In this document: piece after piece, positions 38,601 through 48,949 of the stretch
Position numbering within the stretch: the stretch's first letter is position 1
How the letters are laid out: each line of letters opens with the position of its first letter
NCBI GenBank assembly: GCA_037974665.1
Contig: CM075771.1
Location: forward strand, 43,260,425-43,324,424
Reading direction: 5' to 3'
Source: Ehretia macrophylla
Lineage: Eukaryota > Streptophyta > Magnoliopsida > Boraginales > Ehretiaceae
Length of the DNA stretch: 64,000 nucleotides
Notes under the pieces: generated by a model
Databases searched by the model: none
Told to the model about the DNA's origin: nothing
Seen by the model: only the letters and a program-made list of their open reading frames with translations
Made by a program: the position numbers and the translations under genes

Positions 38601-39270
38601 TTGATGCATATGTCGTTCTAGGGCTTGCAAATTCAGATTTTTGTGTCTTCAAGGAGCATTTTTGAATTGTCTAGTATGGGCATGGAGTTTGTGTCGAGAT
38701 GGTGGAGCTTTGGGTAGAGTTTTGAGCCAAATTTTTTTATGGATTGTGTCATAGATTGTCATAGGATGTCTAGGAATAGAATTTGAAATTGGAATGCATG
38801 CACAAGTGCAAGAGTTGGTCGGCCAAGGCTTGTGCAAAATCTGAATTTTTGTCTTGGTTGAGCAATATTTAATTTTGTGTTTGGGATATGCAAAGAATAA
38901 AGAATAAAGAATAAAGAATGTCTAGCTTTTTGTGAGATTTTGTCTTCTAGTGGGTTGAATTAACAATTTAATATTAGTTAGTAGAGTTTGTAGGATTAAT
39001 TAATGATGTAGTGCTTCGTGTAAGATGCTTTCTTGATTAGCGTAAGGGCGCGCTTTCCTAGGTTTAGGGCACGTACTACGAGGTAAGGCACGAACTACGA
39101 GATGAATGCACGTTTCCCAAGTAAATGCACGTAACCCTAAATGAATGCATGTAATTCAATGCAACGCACTCAAAACGAAACATGATTCTTAAACCTAAGT
39201 CAAGGCATGCAAATTTAGGTTAGGGCACACAAAATGAGGTATCGCACGCAAATCGAGGTCGGGCCTCACA
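35700..39270 (-). mobile_element. 3' LTR of full Tekay element
   Basis: This 3571-bp LTR runs from TGTCACACCCCAACCCGGCC to GGGCCTCACA on the plus strand. It contains the 210-bp module (landmarks 37713 and 37923), a GA-rich tract at about 38521-38585 that is pyrimidine-rich in element sense, and the short edge minisatellite (39041-39270). Short open frames inside it are not genes. Confidence 0.95.
39041..39270 (-). repeat. Edge minisatellite, short form
   Basis: Units of 19-20 bp headed by GCAC or GCAT start near 39068, 39088, 39107, 39126 and 39146, and continue less regularly to the LTR end. Confidence 0.75.
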
Positions 39271-39284
39271 TCCTTCCCTCCTTA
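39271..39284 (-). promoter_or_regulatory. Polypurine tract of full element
   Basis: In element sense AAGGAGGGAAGGA directly precedes the TGTGAGG start of the 3' LTR, at the position of the plus-strand priming site. Confidence 0.85.
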
Positions 39285-39310
39285 AAAGAATTTTGTCACG
39301 AAATTCAATA

Positions 39311-39470
39311 TTACCTTTGAAATATAGCTGGATATTGTTGCTCCATCTGGTCTCGCCTTTCCCACTTTGCTTCTTCAACTCCATGATGATCCCACAACAC
39401 TTTCCCCATCGGTATAGATTTGCTGCGCAACTCCCGATCTTGCTGGTCTAGGATCCGAATGGGCTTCTCT
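39311..39470 (-). pseudogene. Chromodomain region of pol
   Basis: The C-terminal end of the polyprotein has the chromodomain pattern PIRILDQQDRELRSK, then KVLWDHHGVEEAKWE and a final QYPAIF, ending at about 39311. In the Tekay/Del lineage this domain follows integrase and is thought to guide insertion toward methylated histone H3 in heterochromatin. That fits the satellite location, but targeting is inferred. Confidence 0.85.
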
Positions 39471-39499
39471 TCATAAGATAAGTTCTCCTGAAGCTGCAA

Positions 39500-40640
39500 T
39501 GGCTCTGGCTCCAAGATATGCGATGGATCAGGATGATACTTCCGTAGCATCGAAACATGAAAGACGTCGTGAATATTGGAGAGGTTTTGGGGTAGTGCCA
39601 GGCGATACGCCAATTTGCCAACCTTCTCAATTATCTCGAATGGTCCTACAAATCTCAGGCTCAACTTTCCACCCTTGCCGTGTTTAATCAATCCCCTCCG
39701 AGGTCATATATTCAAGAACACCTTGTCACCGACCTCAAACTCTAGGCTCCGTCTCCGTCGGTCTGCGTAACTTTTCTGCCTGCTCTGGGCGGTAAGCATC
39801 CGTTTCCGGATAAGGTGGATATTATCAATAGTCTTCATAAGTTCAGGTAGAAGGGTCGGGTCAAAAGTCTTCGTCTCACCTACTTCATCCCAGTAAATTG
39901 GGGATCGACACTTACGTCCATACAATGCCTCAAATAGGGCCATCCCGATAGTGGCCTGATAACTATTATTATAAGCAAACTCCGCTAGAGCCAGATATTT
40001 CTCCCAACCTTTCCCGAAGTCTAAAACACATGCCCTCAGCATATCCTCTAGAATCTGAATAGTTCTCTCAGAATGTCCATCAGTCTGAGGGTGATAAGCC
40101 GTGCTGAAACTCAACTTCGTTCCCAAAGCTTCTTGCAATCTCTTCTAAAATCGGGAAGTAAAACGATGATCCCTATTCGATACAATACTCACAGGCATCC
40201 CGTGCAACCTTACAATGTCTGCCACATACATATCTCTCAATTTCTCAGGACTATCCTCCTTGTTCATCGGTAAAAAGTGCGCTGACTTAGTCAATATATC
40301 CACTATGACCCAAATGGCGTCATGACCCTTTTGTGACTTGGGCAGGTCCATAACAAAGTCCATAGTTATATGTTCCCATTTCCATTGAGGGATTTCCAAC
40401 GGCTGAAGTAAACCTGCTGGTCGCTGATGTTCTGCTTTGACTCTCTAGCAAGTCAAACACCGTGCCACAAACTCTGCGATCTCTCTCTTCATGTTATTCC
40501 TAGTACATCTTTGTTCCACCGGGGTGGATAGTGTATCTTGAATTATGGGCTTCTTCAAGAATCTTCTTTTTCAGCTCTGGCTCATTAGGAACACAGATCC
40601 GATTCCTAAACCTCCAAATGCCATCATCATGAAACTTGAA
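39500..40640 (-). pseudogene. Integrase region of pol
   Basis: From the N-terminal side this has an H2C2 zinc-binding stretch (HNSRYTIHPGG ... CLTC, near 40550-40440), a catalytic-core region with [22 protein letters not shown] and [15 protein letters not shown], and a C-terminal DNA-binding part with GDKVFLNI and RFVGPFEIIEKVGKLAYRL. DDE integrases of this family insert the cDNA copy. The region belongs to a broken fossil polyprotein. Confidence 0.85.
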
Positions 40641-40809
40641 ATCTGTGTTGCCTTCTTTAATCTTCTGAAACTATTGGTCCTTCTATTGAGCCTCTCGTAA
40701 TTCAGACAACAAGGTCGATTGAACTTGTGTAGTGGCAAAAAGTACATTTTGGGTCAATTGTGGTTTCCACAAGAATTCTTCCTCCAACAACTCCTGCACC
40801 TCAACTTCC

Positions 40810-41190
40810 AGTTTTGCCACGCTCGCTTTCCGACCTAAGGCATCTGTAACTACATTTGCTTTACCGGGCACATAATTGATTGTGCAGTTATAATCATCCA
40901 AAAGCTCCATCCACTGTCTTTTCCTCATGTTCAACTCTTTTTGTGAGAACAAGTATTTCAAGCTCTTGTGATCAGTAAACACCTCGAACTTGTTATCCCA
41001 CAGATAGTGCCTCCATTTCTTGAGTGCAAACACGATAGCCGCTAACTCTAAATCATGCGTCGGGTAGTTCAACTCATACGGCTTCGGTTTCCTAGAAGCA
41101 TACGCAATCACCCTACCATTTTGCATCAACACACAACCCAGTCGTTCCTTCGAAGCATCGCTATAGATTACAAAACCTTGACTCCCTTCA
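40810..41190 (-). pseudogene. RNase H region of pol
   Basis: This shows [49 protein letters not shown] and [14 protein letters not shown], typical of the Ty3/gypsy RNase H that removes the RNA strand during reverse transcription. It directly follows RT, as the family order predicts. It is part of a broken fossil. Confidence 0.88.
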
Positions 41191-41199
41191 GGCAATGCA

Positions 41200-42170
41200 A
41201 GAACAGGTGCGGTAGTCAATCTTTTCTTCAATTCTTGGAAACTGTTCTCATACTTGTCATCCCATACAAACTTTGTTTTCTTTTGAGTGAGCTTTGTGAG
41301 CGGTTTTGCAATCTTTGAGAAATCCTTCACGAACCTCCGATAATAGCCGGCTAGACCAAGAAAACTCCGAACCTCCGTAACATTTTCCGGCTTCTTCCAA
41401 GACATCACCGCTTCAATCTTTGCTGGATCCACTGCTATTCCCTCTTGGGATATGATGTGCCCCAGAAATGCAATCTGCTGCAACCAAAATTCGCATTTGC
41501 TAAACTTTGCATACAATTGATGCTCCCAAGTTTCTGCAGTACCAATCGCAGATGTTGTTCATGCTCAGCCTCAGATTTCGAGTATACCAAAATATCATCA
41601 ATGAAGATCACTACAAATTGGTCCAAGTAGGGTTGAAACACCGTGTGTATCAAGTCCATAAAAGCTGCAGGGGCATTAGTTAGTCCAAATGGCATCACCA
41701 CATATTCATAATGCCCATATCTCGTCCTGAAAGCCGTTTTAGGCTCATCCTCCTTTTTGATCCATAACTGATAGTACCATTGCCTCAAGTCGAGCTTCGA
41801 ATACACTTTAGCTCCTTGAAGTTGATCAAATAACTCGTCGATCAGTGGAAGTGGGTATTTATTCTTGACAGTCACTTGGTTCAATCCTCGGTAATCGATG
41901 CATAGCCTCAGCGTTCCGTCTTTCTTCTTTACAAATAGGACTGGTGCACCCCACGGAGAAGAACTTGGTTGAACAAACCCCTTCTTCAACAATCCTTGCA
42001 ATTGGTCCTTCAATTCTTGTAGCTCGGCTGGTGCCATACGATAGGGAGCTTTAGATATCGGCTGGGTACCAGGAAGTAATTTATAATGAACTCGATCTCC
42101 CGATTTGGGGGCAAACCAGGTAATTCTTCTGGAAACACATCCGCATAATCTTTAATCACTGGCATCTTCT
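41200..42170 (-). pseudogene. Reverse transcriptase region of pol
   Basis: The N-terminal leader [15 protein letters not shown] precedes [44 protein letters not shown] and the catalytic IDDILVYSK motif. The thumb and connection [14 protein letters not shown] and [12 protein letters not shown] follow. These are standard Ty3/gypsy RT motifs. Part of a broken fossil. Confidence 0.92.
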
Positions 42171-42289
42171 CCAACTTAGCTTTGTCCGACGGCTTGTTGA
42201 TGAGGTAAGCTAAGTATCCACTACACCCTTTTCTCAAGGACTTCATTGCTTTCATAGATGAAATGATAGAACTCTCGGTGAATTCTCTT

Positions 42290-42640
42290 CGACCCATGAC
42301 CTCCAATATTGGTTGACCAGGTATCCGGAATGTTACAATCTTCGTCTGGTAATCTAGTTGGGCATGATGCTTTACCAACCAGTCCATTCCTAAGATGACT
42401 TCATAGTCTCGAAAGGGTAATACAATAAGATTGGCCGAGAATTCCCTATCTTTAATTTGGATTTTACATGCTTTACAAGCTGAGCTAGTAACAAGTTTAG
42501 AACCCATCGGAGTACCAACTTCTACTTCGTAAGGGAAACATACAACTCGTAGTTTCACACGTTGCACACATAAGGGAGTAATAAATGAATGAGTAGCACC
42601 TAGATCAATTAGCACCCTAACAGGTTGATTCAGTATGAAG
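42290..42640 (-). pseudogene. Aspartic protease region
   Basis: A retropepsin-like region lies between the zinc knuckles and RT. It shows the active-site neighbourhood ending GATHSFI and, further on, the conserved EVILGMDWL strand. Proteases of this family cut the gag-pol polyprotein. Part of a broken fossil. Confidence 0.82.
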
Positions 42641-42749
42641 AATGTACCTTCAACAACAGCGGTCTCCTCTAGAAGCTCCTCGCACTCAATAGCATAAGCT
42701 CGAGCTTGAACTCTGGGAACTAGAGTCTTCACTCTACCAGCTGGTTTAA

Positions 42750-43800
42750 CCTGATTTTGTCCTGCTTGCCATTTAGGGCAATCCTTGATCTGATGCTGAT
42801 CACTCCCACACCGCACACATCGTCCTGACTTCTTCCAGCACTGGGCCTCGGTATGACCCTTCTTGTCACAGTAAGAACAGTTGATAGACTGAGTAGCAGG
42901 TGAACTACCTGTGGATCCGCGGGTGGAAGAGGCTGATGGTGCTTTAGTCGGGCCACGGTTGTTAACTGGTCTGTTCTGGCTCTAGCCCTGACTACGACTC
43001 TGGCTCTGGAATTTCCTCTGTTGACCTGGAGGCTGGTATGGTTTCTTGTTCGGCTGGCTTGAACTGGCTCTATCAAGTTTCCTCTTCTCAACTCGGGAAG
43101 CAGCAGCAAGGAGAACAGAATAGGTATCGAAGTCATGCGAAGCCAACTGGTCCTAAATTTCTGGCCTCAATCTAGTAGTAAATTTCTACATCTTCGCCTC
43201 AGGGGTACTGACCATGTATTGAGCATAATGGGACAGTCGGTCAAAGTGAGCCTCGTACTAGGCCACCGTCATGTTACCCTGGTTCAGGTGCATGAATTCC
43301 TGAATCCGCCTCTGTCTGGAAACTGCAGGTACGTATTTCTCCTTGAATGCCTTAATGAAATTACCCCACAAGCGAGAGGTCTGATTAGTTTCCCAAAGTG
43401 CCTCCACAGTGTGCCACCAATGCTCGGCATCCTCGTGCAACAGAAACACAGCGAACTCCACCTTTTCTTCATCAGTATAGTCAAGCGGCCTGAAAATCCT
43501 CTCGATCTCAGATAGCCAAGCCTCTGCTTTTTCATCGTTAGCTTCCCCGTGGAATTTGGACAGGCGAAAGTCAAGAAACTCCCGCATTCTGCTATGTCTC
43601 CCATGGTTACCATCATTCATGTTGTTGTTGTTGTTGTTGTTTGCTTCATGTGCATCTTGACGTTCCATCACTCGCGACACGCGATCCATGGTATTCGCCA
43701 TCATATTAAACATAGCCATGCCGGGATTAGTTTGATAAGTATCTCCGGTCTCTTGGGGCTCACCGCTCCTATTAATAGTGCGGGTACTAGGGCCAGTCAT
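42750..43800 (-). pseudogene. gag region of full Tekay element
   Basis: This starts at the ATG at 43800 (MTGPSTRTINRSGEPQETGD). An asparagine run encoded by a GTT microsatellite on the plus strand (about 43620-43641) precedes the capsid region with AEAWLSEIERIF and AEHWWHTVEALW. Two CX2CX4HX4C zinc knuckles, CSYCDKKGHTEAQC (42838-42879) and CVRCGSDQHQIKDC (42778-42819), end it. It would coat the element RNA. Part of a broken fossil. Confidence 0.9.
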
Positions 43801-44051
43801 CTATAGGCATAGATTACGATGCACAATTTATTGGAATACAAAAAACAAGAATTTAATGCATAAGATATGCAACATATAATTTTATATAGATACACAATTC
43901 TAGAAACAGTTAAAACATGTTAATCACAAAAGCACATAGAACATAGAAGGCACAATTAACATTATCACACAATAACATATAAACAAGTCATCCTAATTAC
44001 CTTAGGGCTCTACCCATGGTTCGAGAGTTAAACCCGACTTAAGCAATCTAA

Positions 44052-44063
44052 GCTCTGATACCA
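44052..44063 (-). promoter_or_regulatory. Primer-binding site, initiator-Met tRNA
   Basis: The plus strand GCTCTGATACCA is the exact complement of TGGTATCAGAGC. It lies 12 bases from the 5' LTR end at 44076. Confidence 0.95.
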
Positions 44064-44075
44064 TTCTTCTATAGG

Positions 44076-47000
44076 TGTCACACCCCAACCCGGCCTATAA
44101 AGGTTAGACTAGGGTGTGATCTAAACATTCAAGTCATATCTCGTACTTAATCGTTTATGAAAGTTTAACACTTAACGTTTTAGCCTAAACTCCACAATTT
44201 TTCGAAAAACCGACAGCATAACCGCTGTAATTGGTCTCTTTAGTTTGACCTAATTCACTAAATGTCTCAAAATTTCCAATCTCAATTTCATTTCCAACTA
44301 AGATTACTATTTACTATCAATTGAAACGCCTACTAGTTATCTCGAAGTCTGGTTTGATTAATAACCTAGCATGATACTATGTCTCGTTTGTTTGTTAATC
44401 CTTGTTACAAAAGTACATGTTAGTCTTAGCTTAACAATGAGCGCCTGCTTAAGATTGGATAGGTTCATTTTACTTAATCCTTACCAGATACTTCATAGTC
44501 CTATGATAGATACTAGTCATTAGCGATAGCAAAAACGACCATAGTAGTGTCTATCTAGTTATAATTAGTACAAACCAAAATTAGACCCCAAATTACAACG
44601 GGGGTCGTTTACAATACAACAACAAGCAAAATAAGAAATAGTCTTCAAGCAACATATCGTTAACAAAATGGCCATAGTCAAGTAAGGCACGTAGGACAAG
44701 CAATCATTCCAAGGATTCATCATTAGGCACGTCGTCCTCGGGTACCTGTTCCTGGTCTTCTTCACCTGAGATGATAAAAGAGGGTGAGTCCTTATGAACT
44801 CAGCGAGGGGGAATGAGAAATAAGTTTTGAAACTCATTTTTCGGTTCAACTTATGAAAACCCTTTTTGAAGCATGACATGATATCACAAGTAAGTACATA
44901 ATGTAATGTAAAAGTAAAAGAACACAATTACCCGTCTTTCCTCCCCGAGGTCCTCTAGGAACCAAGTGAGAGTACTTATACACATAGTGAAAAGGATACG
45001 GTGAGCTTTTGCTCCCAGTTCATTTCAAGTATCAGTTGTTGCGACCGACTTCAATTCATCCCCTTATCACGCCAAATGGGTGTACTCCGGATGTACCCCA
45101 AAATCCTACGATCCAACTCTCCGAGGAAGTCTAGCCCCCAAGCGAGAGAGGGAATTGGACAATAGTAGTCATGGTTACACCGGCAAGCCTGATACTGCCC
45201 GGTGTGCGTGAACGCTACCACGCCAGAATGAAAGGTTGCAACCTTGTATGCAATGCACATTTATGACATTTAATATATCACATTTGGAGGTCAACAAAGT
45301 AGGTTACCTCCGAGCAGTCATAAGTTTGCACATTGACAAGTAAACAAGCGAGACACGATATGACAGGCAATTTTCACTTGAAAAGCACATGGAGTTATAT
45401 GAATATTAAACGGGCAGCCGTGTAACGCATGTAAATCAAGTCATATAACTCATTTTGAAGTTCACGTAATCAAATAATAAGATTATTCATCATGCAACGA
45501 CATCTACGTGGGACCGGGTACAACAAAGGCCTACTTATCAACATGTAATCATCGAAATCATATTTAGGGCTACAAGGGCAACTACGGGCAGCCTACTAAT
45601 CACATAATTAAACATGATACCCATAGGATCAACACTTAGCGAGTTTACCTAGTTACTAGGGTTTCAATTCGTGCTTACCCATGCAATTAAGCCCCAAGTC
45701 ATCTCGTAATTAAGCTCAAGCCATGCATTGATTAATTCAAATACCCTCAAGTATTCAAAACAGTCCACACAACATCCAAATGCCATAATCCCAAGCATTT
45801 AATACAACAAGAGAAGCTACAATAATTTTTCTAAGCATATCAATAGGTGAAACCCTCACTGCAATGGACTGTTTTCTCACAATCATTGAGACAAGCAAAA
45901 AATCTCCAATTGCAGTGAACAAGATGTCAAATTAAATCTTAAGGAGTGAACTAAATTCAAAAACAAACCTCGCATCATTTGGAGTTCGGGTTCAAGAGTT
46001 ATAGCCGAAACAGTGAGACTACGCAAAACTGTCCAGATTTTCACACATTTCAATACTTGTTGTTTTTGAGGGCCTTAGGCTCAGATTTAGCCTTAGTCCA
46101 TTTCTGACAAAAATGTCCAGAACTGACAAATATAGCAGCACACCAAATTTCATGCATTTTGGATGTTATTTACTAAGTCATAACTGGTTCGTTCTACAAG
46201 AACAGTGAATCTGACAAAACCTGCTTCATTTTCCCAGATTTTCCAGATTTGGACACATTTTGATATTTTGCCACTTTGAGGACCTTAGAGTCAAAATTAG
46301 CTTTGGTCTATTTCTGTGAAAAATTCTCAGAACTGGCAAAAATAGTCACGAACCAATTTTTACTTATTTTCAACCTCATTTACCTGGTCAAAATCACCTC
46401 GAACCAACAAGACAGAAGACTGTCCCATACGCGATTTCATCTAACATCACATTCTGGCTAAATATCTTGCCTTGCATGCTTACAAAAGCTCATAAATACA
46501 CATATATCACAAGTACAGAAGCAAAGATAGATATTTAAAGGCATGCATGTTGTTTTCAAAAGCTTTTCAAGAAGTTTTAGCCCTCACCTTAGCAAGACAA
46601 CAAAGAAGATGCACAAACTCTTGGTGAAGCACAAAGTTGATCTTTTTCCTTGCTTAGCTGAGAGACCACTTGATTTTCTCTAATTTCCTAGCTCAGTAAC
46701 CAAGTTCTTAGTAGGTGCATGTGGTTAGAACAAGAAGAAAACGAATGGAAGCTAACAAACTCATCTAAGCCGAAATGGATGTTCAATGAGCTTGCATGTG
46801 TGTCTCTTGCACTCTAGCTTTGCTTGCTCGAGTTCCTTGGTAGCTTGGAGGTCATGAAGAGCCTTAGGATGAAGAACTTAGATATGGAGAGTATATTTTC
46901 AGCTAGGGCCGAGAGAGAGAGGACAAATGAGAGAGAGTGAGAGAAAATGTAAGAAAAGATGAAAGAAAAATGAAAGCTTGATGGGTATTGATGCATATGT

Positions 47001-47650
47001 CGGCCTAGGGCTTGCAAATTCAGATTTTTGTGTCTTCAAGGAGCATTTTTGAATTGTCTAGTATGGGCATGGAGTTTGTGTCGAGATGGTAGAGCTTTGG
47101 GTAGAGTTTTGAGCCAAATTTTTTTATGGATTGTGTCATAGATTGTCATAGGATGTCTAGGAATAGAATTTGAAATTGGAATGCATGCACAAGTGCAAGA
47201 GTTGGTCGGCCAAGGCTTGTGCAAAATCTGAATTTTTTTCTTGGTTGAGCAATATTTAACTGTGTGTTTGGGATATGCAAAGAATAAAGAATAAAGAATG
47301 TCTAGCTTTTTGTGAGATTTTGTCTTCTAGTGGGTTGAATTAGCAATTTAATATTAGTTAGTGGAGTTTGTAGGATTAATTAATGATCTAGTGCTTCATG
47401 TAAGATGCTTTCTTGATTAGCGTGAGGGCACGCTTTCCTAGGTTTAGGGCATGTACTACGAGGTAAGGCACGAACTACGAGATGAATGCACGTTTCCCAA
47501 GTAAATGCACGCAACCCTAAATGAATGTACGTAATTCAATGCAAGGCACACAAAACGAAACACGATTCTTAAACCTAGGTCAAGGCATGCAAATCTAGGT
47601 TAGGGCACACAAAATGAGGTATCGCACGCAAATCGAGGTCGGGACTCACA
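44076..47650 (-). mobile_element. 5' LTR of full Tekay element
   Basis: This 3575-bp LTR pairs with 35700-39270 along its whole length. It has the 210-bp module (landmarks 46101 and 46311), the GA-rich tract (about 46908-46975) and the edge minisatellite (47421-47650). By eye, sampled blocks of 200-250 bp differ from the partner LTR by about 3-6%. Confidence 0.95.
47421..47650 (-). repeat. Edge minisatellite, short form, in partner LTR
   Basis: About 230 bp of roughly 20-bp units headed by GCAC or GCAT, matching the form in the 3' LTR. Confidence 0.75.
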
Positions 47651-47655
47651 AAGGT
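47651..47655. repeat. Target-site duplication AAGGT, right
   Basis: It directly follows the CA end of the LTR. The satellite resumes as AAGGTGCCATGGGATTCG in phase with the left flank. Confidence 0.95.
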
Positions 47656-48949
47656 GCCATGGGATTCGATAATAGAAATGTGATGGATTAAGTTGTCGTC
47701 CTTTTCGCGGCTCACAACTTACGATCCGGGATGGAAAAACTGCACAAAAGAAGAAAAAAGTGTCCCAAAACTGATGAATACGTACGATTTTGTTCTGCGA
47801 AAACAGGTGCAGTCGAACAAGCTTGGTGCCCCCGTTGTAGAAATCTCGGAGAGCTTTCCAACGGTATGTAGTGCGCCAGGTAACTCTTTACGAATCAAAA
47901 GTTATGAGCACCGGAGCGACGAATAGCTGGTCACAAGCCCCACGCCCTCTGTTTGCAGGCCCAACCTCTACGTGAAGTGAACTTGTCTTGCCCAAGGTGC
48001 TGTGGGATTCAGTAATAGAAATGTGATGGATCAGGTTGTCGTCCTTTTCGCGGCTCACGACGTACGATCCGGGATGAAAAAACTGCGCAAAAGAATATAA
48101 GTGTCCCGAAACTAATGAAAACGTTTAATTTTGGGCTCCTAAAATAGGTGCAGCCGAGCAGGCTTGGTGCCCCTGACGTAGAGCTCTGGAGAGCTTTCCA
48201 ACGGTATGTTGTATGCCACGTAACTCCTTACGGATCAAAAGTTATCGGCACCGGATCGACGGATACCTGGTCACAAGCCCCACGCCCTCTATTTACGGGC
48301 CCAGCCTCTACGTGAAGTGAAGTTGCCTTGCCCAAGGTGCCATGTGATTTGGTAATTGAAATGTGATGGATTAGGTTTTCATCCTTTTCGCGGCTCACGA
48401 CGTACGATCCGGGTCGAAAAAATAGCGTAAAATAAGGAAAGTATCCTAAAACAAATGAAAACATTCAATTTTGGACTTTGAAAACAGGCACAGCCTAGCG
48501 GGCTTGGTGCCCCCGTCGTAGAACTCTCGGAGAGCTTTTCAACGATATGCTGTGCACCGCATAACTCTTTACGGATCAAAAATTATAGGCACCGGAGCGA
48601 CGGATACCTGGTTACAAGCCCCACGGCCTCAGTTTGCGGGCCCAGCCTCTACGTGAAGTGAAGTTGTCTTGCCCAAGGTGCTGTGGGATTCGATAATAGA
48701 AATGTGATAGATTAGGTTGTCGTCTTTTTTGCGGATCACGACGTACGATCCGGGACGGAAAAACAGCACAAAAGAAGAAAGGTTTAGCGAAACTTTTGAA
48801 AACGTTCAATTTTGTGCTCTGAAAACAGGTGTAGCTGAGCAGGTTTGCTGCCCCAGTCGTAGAGCTCTCGGAGAGCTTTCCTACAGTACACTTTGCGCCG
48901 CGTAACTCCTTACGGATCAAAAGTTATCGGCACCGGAGCGACGGATACC

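Larger units (their letters stand above)
35700..47650 (-). mobile_element. Structurally complete Tekay/Del chromovirus, Ty3/gypsy
   Basis: This 11.95 kb element is inserted in one satellite monomer with a perfect AAGGT duplication. It has two LTRs (35700-39270 and 44076-47650) with TG...CA ends, an initiator-Met primer site, a purine tract and a minus-strand coding region from about 43800 to 39311. The order gag, protease, RT, RNase H, integrase, chromodomain defines a Ty3/gypsy chromovirus. Very long LTRs and the chromodomain type point to Tekay/Del. The coding region is broken by several disruptions, roughly half a dozen or more, so it looks non-functional. LTR divergence of about 3-6% in sampled stretches suggests an age of roughly one to a few million years under a usual plant rate. 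Confidence 0.95.

Noticed and set aside
43618-43641. GTT microsatellite as a separate repeat locus
   Set aside because: It encodes the asparagine run of gag and has a shorter counterpart at 19085-19100, so it belongs to the gag region.
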